From: Perkinsus marinus ATCC 50983
Taxonomy: Eukaryota; Perkinsozoa; Perkinsida; Perkinsidae
Direction: 5' to 3'
Assembly (NCBI RefSeq): GCF_000006405.1
Contig: NW_003211622.1
Coordinates: 145,975 to 176,876, forward strand
Length of the DNA: 30,902 nucleotides
In this document: piece after piece, positions 9,891 through 20,480 of the stretch
Numbering within the stretch: the first letter of the stretch is position 1
Layout: each line of letters opens with the position of its first letter
Translations under genes and position numbers: made by a program
Notes under the pieces: generated by a model
Databases searched by the model: none
What the model was told of the DNA's origin: nothing
The model's input: the letters and a program-made list of their open reading frames with translations, nothing else

Positions 9891-11087
9891 TTAGTTATTG
9901 TAGAGATAGTTGAATATAGGAATATGCACAGCCGTAGCTGAAATTGTAATCCAGAATAATGTTAATCCATGATGAAGTCCTGATGGCATTGATGCATAAA
10001 ACCATTTTAGTGTATTAGCCATAGCAGGATTCACAGTAGTAGCTTTCTTAGTAGGTTTAGTAGTATTATGGAAATAACTCTCGATACCACATACCAAATA
10101 TTGTGATATAAAGAATAAATTCCAAGATAGGAATGATTCATAACGATTAACATTAGGTATAAAGGATGTTAATGGTATCCAATGAGCAGCACTAGATACA
10201 ATAAATGTAGCCAATGATGCCATATTCCTAGAGAAACCCAATATATGATGTAATGGATGATACACATGACGATATAGGACACGTTGAAATGGTGTATTCC
10301 ATAATCTCCAAAATGTTGATACATCTTCAGCACTCCAGAAATCCTGACAATATGGTTCCAAAGCATAACCCAATAATTTAAATGTAAAATCCATACCATC
10401 AGATATAGCAGTAAACAAATTTACATTACCAAATGCAATACTGGTAGCAGCAATAAATTTACCAACATGTATACCAATATATGGGGATATATTAATATAT
10501 ATAGTAGGAGCTATATAGGTATATATAGTATAGGTTATCAAGCAATGTCCAATACAAGTAATCAATGATTGTATATCGAATGTAAAGGCATGGACTCTTT
10601 TGGTACGTTTAGTAACGCCTTGATAAGTAAGCATATGTACCTAAACAATATTATTATATTACAATTTTTATTACTATTGTTATTACAACTCTATCCATAG
10701 GATAATTTTCCATATCAATACCATCAGCCGTTTTAGTACTATGATGAGTAGCTGCTGGGGAATCAGCTGTTTTAACACCATCAAATGCATAATCCACAAA
10801 ACGCCATATCTCACAACAGAATAAATGGAAGAATATAAATATCCTTTCGGTATTAGAAAGGGTATCTATTGGTGCTATCCATGGTATCTAATAATAACAA
10901 CAATATTGATATTAAATTGTTATAGTAGTATTGATATTACTGGTAATAGTAGAAGGACGTATATAAAGGCTAATTTAGGATATCTAACAGATGCTAATGT
11001 TATTATAATCAATTGAGTATATACACTAATGAATAGTGGTGATGCAGGTAATGATGATAATATAGCATTAGAGGTTATATCCGCCAT
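9891..11087 (-). CDS. MBOAT / wax-synthase-like membrane acyltransferase, three exons
   Basis: On the minus strand, exons 11087-10941, 10887-10687 and 10640-9891 join in phase 0, giving 365 residues. The introns are 53 nt (GTAATATC...TTATTAG) and 46 nt (GTAATAAC...GTTTAG). The signature block FWSAEDVSTFWRLWNTPFQRVLYRHVYHPL, read in two parts (FWSAEDVSTFWRLWNTPFQ and RVLYRHVYHPL), is the FW-x-x-x-WN region of the MBOAT/wax synthase group. Downstream ATFIVSSAAHW carries the likely catalytic histidine. Several hydrophobic segments before and after fit a multipass ER membrane enzyme. Family knowledge suggests acyl transfer from acyl-CoA to an alcohol or sterol-like acceptor, but the substrate is unknown. 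Extra in-frame ATGs (to 11102) come from an ATC repeat just upstream. Length is near that of plant wax synthases. Confidence 0.75.
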
Positions 11088-11261
11088 CATCATCATCATC
11101 ATATCGTAAAACAACAACAACAACAACGTGTTGTGAAGTGGTGGTAGGGTGTGCTGCTACGAGTAGTAGCATAGTAATTAAGCGTACGCCATGATGATCG
11201 ATACTAAGAACCTTTCTTCCTATTATTATATGAATGAGGGACATATATCACAATGTCGTAT

Positions 11262-11300
11262 TACAGTCGATAATAATCAAGTACTGTACAATCGACTGTA
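11262..11300. repeat. inverted repeat, 10-bp arms
   Basis: TACAGTCGAT at 11262-11271 is exactly complementary to ATCGACTGTA at 11291-11300, with a 19-base loop. It lies in the divergent spacer. Confidence 0.8.
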
Positions 11301-11540
11301 TACTGTATAACTATGTAATTATAGTCGAGTAACATATCATGTTCATTATTGCCATGATAGAATACTATCATTATATCTATACTTGTTGGTTCTAAGGACT
11401 ACTCAGTAGGATGTGGTATCCTCACCAATATGGAATATTCTTACTTATCAATAGGTCGCTTACTATTAGTAGGGAGGGGGGGGCAAGTATTGGAATAATC
11501 ACTATTATGTGATAGACAATTAACAGGGGTTATAATCCAT

Positions 11541-11579
11541 TTACCACCATTTACCACCATTTACTACCATTACTACCAT
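11541..11579. repeat. 10-bp tandem repeat TTACCACCAT
   Basis: Two perfect units, one with a single change (TTACTACCAT) and a partial fourth. It is in the spacer upstream of the peptidase-like gene. Confidence 0.85.
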
Positions 11580-11687
11580 GATAACTTATGGTAATAAGAT
11601 AGTGTCAAAGTGTTCTATGTCTCTATAGTATGGAGATATAGAGTCCATACATACTACTCACAGCTGTTGGATATAGTTCTGATCTTT

Positions 11688-13186
11688 ATGGTATGTCCTA
11701 CACCACCAATAGATAATAAAAGCAACACGATTCCACCATCATACAACAACAACGCGAAGGGGGAGGAGGAGGAGGAGGATGGTGCAGAGAAGTGTGGTAG
11801 TAGGATGAGGAGAAGATCTCCAAGGCTAATTGGAGCTTTCTGTGCTCGGAGGTCATCTATAAGCATAATAATCATCATATACATTATTATTTAGGTATGG
11901 TATACCCGGTCAGATATATGATAATACTACTACCAACACGGGATGCTCACCGCCGTCATCATCCTCATCATCATCATCATTGCGTGTTACACTCAACCCT
12001 CCTCAGCTTAAGAATCAGTGTGTTAGATTAGCCCTCTATACTGTGGCTGAAAGTTATATAAGAAATGTTATATTACCTACAAGGCCGCCACTTCAACAAC
12101 ATGAACGTGATCCCAATGGTATTCAAACCTGCTGCTGCTGCTGTTGCTGTTCTCCTCGGACTAGTGTACTTCTCGAAGAGGAGGATTTTATTCTACCAGC
12201 ATGGCCAAAGAAGAATGATAAGATAAAAGGTTCATGTTTTGGGGAAGCTCTAGCTGAAGGTAATCGTCATTATTATTATCATTATTGCTACTTACTACTC
12301 AGGAGCCTATTACAGGGTATGTTATTATGAATGCGATGCTAGTGAACATCTTGCAACAACAATCGATACTCGACGACAAGGTGGTGGTGGTGCTTGTTGT
12401 CATAATAATAACACTTTAATAATATTACCATTGAAGGCATGGCCATACGGAAGTTATCCTGCTATTGGTTTATCATTGCTTATAAGGAGGGTACTTATTC
12501 AAACAACATGTGGAGTAGCAGTTGGAGTAAGGAAACATATTAATGATAGGAGAAGGGGAGCATATTATGGTATAAAGGAATATAATAATAACAAACAACA
12601 ACAACAACAATGGGCTGCTATGGTAGTAGTAAGATTGTTCGTGCTATCTATCAATATTCAGGGATTAATACTCTTAGTCAACACCAACTGAACATCGTCG
12701 TCGACATGAACCCATGAACCAGATGCTTAGACTCAAGGTTCAAGGATCACATGCTTTTGTTATTGTTGGTTTTGAATTGGATGATAATTCACCAGGAGGA
12801 GGAATATTCATATTCATGGATAATAGTGGTCCTGAATGGGGTCATGCTGGTTATGGTATTTGCTCGTAAGTGATGATAGTTTTTGATTATACACAATAGT
12901 AATAATAATCATATGTAGGTTCGATTTCGTAGATAGTTATGTGGATGATATCGCTCAAGCGACGGTTGCTCCTCTTCCAACATCGTCATCATCATCATCA
13001 GCTATGAGTAGTAATGAATCCTGTTATCCTGTTTATCAACATTTGGCTGATAATGATAAATATCATGTTAAATGTTGTGGATGCCATCTTTGCATCAATG
13101 ATGCCATCCCTCAATGTAATTGTTTTGCTTGTTGCTCTATCCCTATCACCACCACCATCACCACTACTACAACAACAACTAATTAA
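11688..13186 (+). CDS. papain-family (C1A-like) cysteine peptidase homologue, five exons
   Basis: Exons 11688-11851, 11895-12259, 12303-12628, 12723-12865 and 12919-13186 join with agreeing phases into about 421 residues. Introns are 43, 43, 94 and 53 nt. Papain landmarks appear in order: PPQLKNQCVRLALYTVAES (oxyanion Gln, candidate catalytic Cys and helix), a CFGEALAEGAYY segment, YPAIGLSLLIRR then CGVAVGV and GAYYGI, VQGSHAFVIVGFELDD with the catalytic-type His, and FMDNSGPEWGHAGYG with the Asn region. The usual GxCGS between Gln and Cys seems missing, and Trp after Cys is Val. TGC/TGT and TCA triplet runs code Cys and Ser stretches. A C-terminal extension with many cysteines follows. Activity is uncertain. 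The start and the donor at 11851/11852 are the weakest parts of the model, and an upstream exon is possible. Confidence 0.6.
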
Positions 13187-13310
13187 CGTATGCATTACGA
13201 TATTAGGACTGTTGTTTTGGACAATTAATAATACCATTAACGATTACATTAATATTACCATTACCATTAACGATACCAGTCCTGCCACAAACAGCACCGA
13301 AGCAACACAA

Positions 13311-13688
13311 ATGCGGCCTACGATCAGATCTCAAGTGGAACAGGTACTGAAGGATGTAGGCGCGAGATGCGATATGGAAACGGTACGCTCCACAAAGCGA
13401 CTTGGAACATATCACCCGGACAAGGGCACTCATGTTAAACCGAGGCCCATAAGTATCCAGTTCTCCCAGCCCGATATCGCCAGCAACTTCCTCAGAGAAA
13501 ATGGTGCGACCTTACGAAGACATGGCCTTGGCGTGAAATGGTGGCGTCCAAAACGACAGAGCTCTCTGTGGAACAATATGAGGTCGGAGCACGTGGATAA
13601 GCAGATCTCAGCTCTCTCGGCCAGACTTGAACAGATCGCTACTGCCGTTGCTACATGTTCTACTGGAAGCCAGCAGGATTTTCAGTAG
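13311..13688 (+). CDS. LINE ORF1-like protein
   Basis: From the ATG at 13311 the frame codes 125 residues. The core TKRLGTYHPD, then RPISIQFSQPDIASNFLREN and LRRHGLGVKWWRPKR matches the pattern of LINE ORF1 nucleic-acid-binding domains (basic R-L-G, then PRPI-x-V-x-F, then a basic loop). The frame is open upstream of 13311 into host-like sequence, but that part is low in complexity and probably not element. Its stop at 13688 lies 34 nt inside the next frame, which starts at ATG 13655. This overlap may be natural for the element rather than damage. Confidence 0.55.
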   Translation: MRPTIRSQVEQVLKDVGARCDMETVRSTKRLGTYHPDKGTHVKPRPISIQFSQPDIASNFLRENGATLRRHGLGVKWWRPKRQSSLWNNMRSEHVDKQISALSARLEQIATAVATCSTGSQQDFQ

Positions 13689-14772
13689 CTGGAGATTCAG
13701 ATCCCGAAATATCGGCTAATGCACAATACACTCCCAATAACGTAAATGTAGAGTCTTTGTCTATCCGTGAGGATGACACTAACCTGTACCATTCTTTATC
13801 TGCCAATGATGATACTTCTTTCCGTAGCGATTTTAGTCGATATTCCGTCAATGATGCTGATTCCTCTGTCACATGCTTTTGTTTTGAGAAGAAAGGAAAA
13901 GAAAAGAAAAGAGGCCGATTCTTTGAAAAGAAAACAAAAAGAAAGAGTGAAGAGGGGAAGATAAGGCCCATATGTAGTACTAGAGATCCCCCAAAAGGTA
14001 GTGGTTATGGTAGCAGTAGCAGCCACTTAGTAGTTGCAGTATCATCCAATGAAGCGAAGAGCCCCACTTCTGAAGGCACCATGATGGGCGATGGGACCTG
14101 TCCCAACATAGCAACAAGAGACACACGAAGAAGTGGACCCATGAGCTTTCTGAACAAACGGTACAAACCTGTTGTGGCGTCATTGAATGTCCGGTCAGCG
14201 CGACGTGAAGCACAGAAGGACGCCATACTAAATCTCCTTATGGACAGGAATATCGATGTCTCGACGGTCTGTGAAACCCGCACCCGTTTCGGGTCCTATC
14301 TCGGTGAATATCGAGTACTAAATGGGGAAAATACTGGGGTTAAGGTTCTGATATCAAAGTGGGCACAGCAGTTCCTTATAGAGGCTTATAAAACTTCGCG
14401 AACTCCTTGGAGAAGGCTCTAAGAGATGGTTCCGCCAAGGATTGCACTCTAGTATGTGGGGATATGAACGCTACCGGAAGAAATATGACATTGCTGCAAG
14501 GCATTGCGGATTTATATGAGCTAACGATACCTCAATTGACCAAGCTTCAGCACTTGAAGACATTACCAACATGGCACCACCCAAATCCCGAAGCTCGTGG
14601 TACTATCGCAGATATGATAATGATAAGGAAGAGGTTTATAAATGTCATAGAACACATGAAGATATGCGAGCCTGGAACCGTTAGTACCGACCACGATCTC
14701 GTCCTTAGTCGCCTAGGGCTCCATCTAAATCGCCGATACACCACCCCTGCACAATCGAAACCGAGTGATTAA
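13655..14772 (+). pseudogene. LINE AP-type endonuclease domain, interrupted
   Basis: ORF 13655-14422 carries a Lys-rich linker (about 13,885-13,965), then the endonuclease start PVVASLNVRS (Asn), LLMDRNIDVSTVCETR (Glu) and GVKVLISKW. A second frame (14407-14772) carries LVCGDMNATG (Asp, Asn), a RGTIADMI segment and VSTDHDLV (Asp-His pair). Relative to typical AP endonucleases of LINEs, roughly 50 residues between GVKVLISKW and the GDMN motif are missing, at about the point where the frame changes. The copy is therefore very unlikely to cut DNA. An in-frame TAA at 14770 separates it from the RT part, which stays in the same frame. Confidence 0.75.
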
Positions 14773-14781
14773 GTTAAATAT

Positions 14782-16910
14782 ATGGTGGAACACCCAGCGG
14801 TACGTAGTGCTATAGACGAGTCAATGGAGACGGCCCTGGGACACTTGGGAGACCCACTATCAACATCACTAGATGATATGTGGCATTCATTCAAGGGTGC
14901 AGTAGAAGCATCTCTTGATTCAGTGGATACCACAGCACCCAGGAAAGAGCCGCCGCCCAGTAACCGTCGGTCCAGAGGAAGAACTGAGAGGCGACTCCAA
15001 ATCCGTGAAGGTGTCGATGAGATCAACCAATGTCGGGTTGACTATCTCAAAGGAATATGGCGCATATTGGATAGATCCCTAGGAAAGAAGACGGTCCCAA
15101 GAAACACATCGACATCCATGACGGCAGATAAAGTTGCAGCCTACATGTCTGAGCTGTACCAGTCATGTCAGAGCCAGGCGAGTACCCGAGAGATAGAGGA
15201 GCTCCTTTCGTTGACACCCTCACTGGATGACACCCGCGATGCGGATCTGGATAGCCATCCGCTACCAGAGCCCATCCAGAGAGGGGAAGTGATTCAAGCT
15301 ATCAACGCCCTCAAGAGCGGGCGGGGCACAGGAGTAGATGGAATACCTGCCGAGCTCTTAAAGTCTGGCGATGGAATGGTGAGCTGGTTGCAACTACTAT
15401 GCGACAGATGCTTCAGGGATGAGGACCAACCCAAAGAGTGGATGATATCTAAGACTACCATGATATACAAAGGCCGCGGAAAAAAGAACGACTGCTCGAA
15501 CTACCGAACAGTCCTGTGTCAAGCGAGTGCAGCGAAGGTTTATTCGATAATCATTCTGGGCCGGATATATGATACTCTCAATAGCTCGGTTGGACCCGCC
15601 CAAGCGGCATTCCGTAGGTGGTACACAGCCTGCGATTGCTGTCAGAAAAGTGCAGTAACCATGGAATCGGCTTGAATCTGCTAAGTATCGATTACACCAA
15701 GGCTTTTGATCGCCTCTCACGAAGTTTCCTATGGAGAGTTCTGAAGTCTATCAACCTTCACCCGAAGTATATTCGCATAGTTCGCAAGAGCTTCGAAGGT
15801 GCAGTCGCAGAGATAAACCTGCACCAGAGCACTCGGCAGATCGACCTTTGCTCCGGCGTTAAGCAGGGGAACATTCTGTCGCCGATGTTATCCATTGCTA
15901 GTCTTGATCAGATTCTTAAGAAGACGCTGCGTCAAAATCTACCAAGCTTTTGCCTAGCCACAGAGAACCTCATTCCACAGAAGACGACAAGAAGATCAAT
16001 GATGAACCAGCTTATGATGGATCCTATACACGACCTGCCGTTCGCCGATGACGTCACCATACCCACGTCATCGTTAGAAGAGGGGACGCTGGCCCTTAAA
16101 ACAGTGGTGGGAGGCTCGAAATATGCTGACCTCACCGTGTCGGTCGAAAAATGTAAAACTCTTACTATTTGCAATGGTTCCACCAAGAGCGATGGGAACA
16201 ATCACCAACAGGACACATCGTATGTCCAGGACGCTACAGGCACTGCAATTCGGCCATCTACTAGTGAATATCTGCGAATCCTTGGGTCGTATTTCACGCG
16301 GGCTGAAGATGGAAATGCCTATGAGATTGGGAAAAGGATCGAGGCTGCGGGCCAAGCCATGAATCGGCTGGGAAAGTTCTGGAAGACACACGATGCTAGC
16401 TTGTCTGCCAAGATAACGGTCCTCAGAGCAGTCGTATTCGCGTCGCTCTTTTACGCGAGCGAGACGCTGACCCTCAAGGAGCCTGAGACCCAGCGATACT
16501 GTGTCTTCTACAATGCTGCTTTGAGGCGAGTCTTGAACATCGACCCGCTATCCCATACATCAACAAGAGAGGTTCTATCGAGGGCCAGATGCCCAGAATG
16601 CCGAGCTGTCTTGCGAGCCCGGCGGCTTCGGTGGTACGGGCACCTACTACGGCTGCCATCAGGGTGTCCCATCAGCAAAATATATTACTGGAATCTGTCT
16701 ATCCATTTGGGCAAGTTACGCAGCGGGCGAGGAAGCGACCGAAACTGGGAAACTCAACTTGCTGACGATATGAAAGTTGTAGGGCTGAAGAGGAGTGAAG
16801 CCAGCGATAGGAAGTTATGGGAAAATCGTATCAGAGACAGTTGTGCCGTCCCCAAATATCGAGCGAGTCTGAGAGGAAGCTCCGGCCTACTTCCTTTCGG
16901 CCAGTGGTAA
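14782..16910 (+). pseudogene. LINE reverse transcriptase and C-terminal domain, one frame change
   Basis: ORF 14782-15675 has a basic N-terminal part, then ALKSGRGTGVDGIPAELLKS (RT finger motif), TTMIYKGRGKKNDCSNYR and GPAQAAFR. After a frame change near 15,612-15,620 the second ORF (to TAA 16910) continues with LLSIDYTKAFDRL (motif A), CSGVKQGNILSP (motif B), DLPFADDVTI (catalytic motif C) and YADLTVSVEKCKT. The end, around RRVLNIDPLSHTSTREVL and RARRLRWYGHLLRLPSG, is the conserved tail seen in RTE-like elements. All RT catalytic aspartates visible to me are intact, so decay looks modest. Confidence 0.85.
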
Positions 16911-17030
16911 CAGGCCTCAGAACCAATGCTGTCCGTGGGGAGGCATTGGCGCCCCGACCGCTCGGCGGTTTTTGAGCGAGAGAGAGAGAGATTTGGGGAG
17001 GGTCACCCTGTAGCCTACAGACTGTACGGA

Positions 17031-18430
17031 GGAGCATCGATATCTTTACCATCGATATCATAACTACCTTCCAGAGTCTCCCATTAGGTCAGTTAACCCG
17101 GAATCCACTTCTAACTTTTATTTTAGAGTTCTCATCATCCACACCTTAAACGATTGGTCTTGGCGTTCCGCAATTTGAGGCGCAGAAAATGAATATCCCG
17201 AGTAGGAATTCATTCACGAAATGTGCTCTCGAGATGACTTTTGAGACAGCATTAATTCACACATTAGAATTTGATGAAGCACTTGGCCCTCTTGCCAAGA
17301 CAACTCAGGTTCTATGCAACAGCTAGATCATACAACTTTGCACGATACTCCTTACTCTCATGGGACGCCGTACTGTCCACCTCGTGTAGACTCTGGCACT
17401 AGCCACAAAAGAAATTCGCACAAGCCGTGATTGGAGAGGGTACTAACCGTGCTTCCTGCTGGGATAACTGACGGTGTTTCAAAGCGTTACTTGAGTTAAG
17501 GAACAAAGTCGGCCAATGTTACAGGGCCAACGATGATGTAGATGCATTATTCCATATATAAGAATGCATTCCATCGAAGTGCAATTGGGCAGGTCCAGTA
17601 GGAATGAGCGTCGCCGACACACCAAGGTTCCTCACTCAATTAAGTGAATACGCGAAGTGGTGTAAGACACGCATAGCTGAGGTATATAAGGTAAGCCTAT
17701 GAATGGTAGTGGCAATGGAATACTTGGAGCTCGCCATTGGCATTCATATCACCCATATGCTGAGTATGGCTAATCGTGCAATGTGGATATTCCAGCAATA
17801 CATAAGAATGCTCGGGATACTTTCAGCAAGCTCGCGCTCCGGTAATTCCCTAGAAATGCCGAGCTGTCAAAATACTCGATAACTTTTCCAAACTCATCTC
17901 AATAAAAGTGTCCTCTAAGCGTGTCACCTTCATCTGCCTAGTCGAACTTGACTAGTTCAAAAATGTCCCCATTAAATTCCTCTATCAGATGTTTCGAATC
18001 CCGGATGACGCCAGACCTGTCCCCCAGTTCATCCCGTGCGTTAGTCATGGCAATTAATGGGTGGTGCAATATGACATACTCGGGACGTAGAGGATCGGGT
18101 GAATGGGAGCACTTCGAGAGGCAAATTGCATGATTTTTCTGCAATGTTGGAGCTAGGAGCTGAACCCCAATACATCTATTAGTAGAATGTCTGAACTACG
18201 TGTAAGATTACTCGAAAAGTGCATGAACAGCTCAGACGGCAGTGTCGCTTATACATATTCGATGACCCTTGCTACTCTCAACGGTTGTTGCCCTATATTG
18301 CATCCACTGACGCCGACAGGCTCCCGGTGCGACAGTCAGCGGCAACCGCTATGATCTTACACTCTCACTGCTCTCCAATAGACTGCTAGCATGACACTCA
18401 TTTTGGCAGTATAATAGGGCCATCATGATA
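17031..18430. other. gene-poor stretch with one exon-like open segment
   Basis: The decamer CATCGATATC occurs twice at 17035-17044 and 17050-17059, just past the LINE. At 17604-17690 an open segment starting MSVADTPRFLTQLSEYAKW ends at a good donor (AAG|GTAAG at 17690/17691), but I found no partner exon. The rest shows only short frames in both strands and looks like decayed mobile DNA. Confidence 0.35.
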
Positions 18431-18438
18431 GTACCGTG

Positions 18439-19178
18439 TTATGAAACATCTTGGGTAATTACATCAGTTACGTACTTTGCTCCGCGCTTTGGGGCGGGCG
18501 AGGCAGGGGTCGATCTTGAAGATGGGGGTGAGACGAGGGTTGCAGGCGTCCACGCCTCGTCCTGGATAGCCCAACTAGCTGGCCCGCTCACCGGATCCCC
18601 AAGGTAGTTTACCAATACCCTCTTCGGACTCCTCAACCTGTGCCGTCTACCGTCTCGTTCCACCTCATATTCAGGACCTGAATTTCAGGTGAATTCTCAG
18701 GACGGAGGCCACGAGCGGGTCGAGCATCGGGGGCAGGGTACGGGCCATTGACTTGAGGAGGGAGAGGTCTATGAGGCACGAGATCGTCGGAGTGGACTGA
18801 TCCGTCTTCATCCGAGTGCCCGGAAGCTGTGCGTCTGAAACAAAGGCACAATTTCAATCTTTCAACCCGATGTTCGACTTATTCGCTCCTATCCTCTATT
18901 GCCAAGATCCTCACATTTCCCGCGAGGACCTCGGACCCCTTGGGGAGATTGGCCTCAATTGTTGAGGCTAACCTCCCGGGCGCGTGGAGGGTCACGTAGG
19001 TACCGTGAACCCTCCCCAGCCAAACATGTTGGCCGTGCGGCCGCGTCGTCTGAGACGACTCGTCTCCAACCTCGACTGCTCGAGAGTAGTCAGATTGTAC
19101 GACTCGTTGTCGAATCGGTAGGGGCCTTGACTGCTCTCTTCTGGCTCCGTCTGCTCCCTCCAAGGCTCTGGCGCCCAT
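18439..19178 (-). mobile_element. Ty3/gypsy-like LTR retrotransposon fossil, integrase end
   Basis: Minus-strand open stretches carry, in order, a region like the end of a gypsy integrase (HVWLGRVHGTYVTLHAPG), a proline-rich linker, and a chromodomain-like tail (EYEVERDGRRHRL and LVNYLGDP with SWAIQDEAW). This order suits the chromovirus branch of Ty3/gypsy. No flanking LTR pair is recognised. The copy is broken, with about two or more breaks, and looks old. The family call is by motif style only. Confidence 0.4.
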
Positions 19179-19518
19179 ATTCGTTACTAGAGCATCCGGT
19201 TAGGTCGGGTTTTGGGTTCGGATTTGGGATTCTTACCGCTCTGGCCCTGTGGCAAATCACTGCGGCAAATCCCTGCACTTCTACCTGCTCCCACAAGCCG
19301 AGGTACTTCAGCCACTTAATGACTGAAGACCCAGCCCATTGTAATGTACTCGAGCCAATCGACCTTCTGGAACGCCAAGTAATGTTCTCAGGAAGGTATT
19401 GGCGTGGGGGTCATGCAGGAATACCTGAAAAAAGGCTAGGGTTTCGGGTTGGGATAAGTGTTTCGGACTTATCAATCCCTCTTCGGGCGTGGCTTGACTA
19501 CAAGAAGTCAGTTGCGCC

Positions 19519-19596
19519 GCAAACGGATGAGACACCCCACAAACGGATAAGGCACCCACAAACGGATAAGACATCCCACAAACGGATAAGGTCGTG
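19519..19596. repeat. 19-20-bp tandem repeat, four copies
   Basis: Four units with the core ACAAACGGATAAG, spaced 19-20 bp and separated by RCAYCCC. The first unit differs by A-to-G (GGATGAG). It lies between the integrase fossil and the minus-strand exon pair. Confidence 0.85.
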
Positions 19597-19619
19597 GAGC
19601 ACAATTGGAGAGAGTATGT

Positions 19620-20085
19620 GAAACTCCCTCTTCTTGTCCAGCGAACCGCCGAATGTTCAAGTCGATGTAGGACTTGGGGGCGTCAGAGTCGGTGTACCAC
19701 AGCCCATCAGTTACAAGCTTCGCACGAAGGTCATCCCAATTCTGACCTCGACGAAAGCATTCCAGAGCCCTGAAAAATTAGGTAACCCGTACACCGAAAT
19801 CCGACTTTGAAGCCCGAAATTCTTACTTTCTTGCAACGTATCCCTGGCGTCCGGAGTGCAGTCCAAAAAATTTTGCTCCTTAGCCAGCACACTCGCTCAC
19901 GCACCGGATTTGCGCGCCCTGCAAGATGGAACAGAGGTCGACAATCTACTACAAAGGCTCCGAGTCGGTGTACGTTGGAGTGAGGAAGTACACCACATTC
20001 CCTAACTTCGGGAGGTTCCAATGAAAGCCTCTTCGGGACCCAAAGAGGGTGCCGACCGTCGTCCTCAGATCACATTGATATAGCC
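19620..20085 (-). other. unrecognised minus-strand exon pair
   Basis: On the minus strand an open stretch (about 20,085-19,953) containing FHWNLPKLGNVVYFL and TYTDSEPL meets a GT donor. A 183-nt putative intron (19952-19770) ends in a strong pyrimidine-AG acceptor (CTAATTTTTCAG). The next open stretch (19769 to about 19,620) contains CFRRGQNWDDLRAKL and LWYTDSDAPKSYIDL. Phase agrees. Both halves share a YTDS motif (TYTDSEPL and WYTDSDAP), which could hint at an internal repeat. No family is recognised. It could be a host gene remnant or part of the neighbouring retroelement fossil on the same strand. Confidence 0.35.
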
Positions 20086-20480
20086 GGCGTGATAAGATTA
20101 CATAACTCTTGGCAGAAGACACCCCCCGCGGATCCGAGACGTCATGGGAACGCGATCTCTAATGTCGCGATTGGCACGCCCCTGATGTCTTGCCCACATA
20201 GGAGATTTATCGCCAAGTGCCTTGAGTTGAGACGGCTCGGGTTGCGATCAATGCACCCAGGTGCCAAGGACCACAAAGAAGCAATGAAAAGAGAGCTTAG
20301 CTCCACCCTCCGCTATCTTTAGAGATGCAAGGGAATCCAGGGACTCAGCACCCCGATGCATGCCGGCCCAGATCTCTCAAATGGATCGGGCCCTACTCGC
20401 GCACCCTCCGGGATGTCGACTGGCGCAGGAGTGGTGAGAATCCAATACTAGGATCCCCCCGGCACCTAAGTTGTCTCCCC

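Larger units (their letters stand above)
11103..11687. promoter_or_regulatory. shared upstream region of two divergent genes
   Basis: About 585 bp separate the acyltransferase start (minus) from the peptidase-like start (plus). It is AT-rich and holds a 10-bp inverted repeat (11262-11271 and 11291-11300), a G run (about 11473-11483) and a 10-bp direct repeat (11541-11579). Promoter activity is inferred only from position. An extra 5' exon of the peptidase-like gene could also lie here. Confidence 0.35.
13290..17030 (+). mobile_element. RTE-like LINE (non-LTR retrotransposon), nearly full but broken
   Basis: Parts in order are an ORF1-like protein (13311-13688), a lysine-rich linker with an AP-type endonuclease (13655-14772), a reverse transcriptase (about 15,290-16,200) and an RTE-style C-terminal domain (about 16,500-16,770), then an untranslated tail with an AG-rich patch. 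Both boundaries are approximate. I see no clear poly-A tail or target-site duplication. Breaks are a frame change near 14,390-14,420 with loss of part of the endonuclease, an in-frame TAA at 14770-14772, and a frame change near 15,612-15,620. The clade call rests on the RT and C-terminal sequence style remembered for RTE/BovB-type elements. Composition is more GC-rich than the host genes to the left. Confidence 0.85.

Noticed and set aside
13014-13310. Upstream part of the LINE ORF1 frame as real protein
   Set aside because: It overlaps the last exon of the papain-like gene and is low-complexity; a start at 13311 fits the ORF1 domain better.
17938-18144. Overlapping plus and minus ORFs of about 60-68 codons
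   Set aside because: Neither has a motif, a splice partner or host-like codon use, and either can arise by chance.
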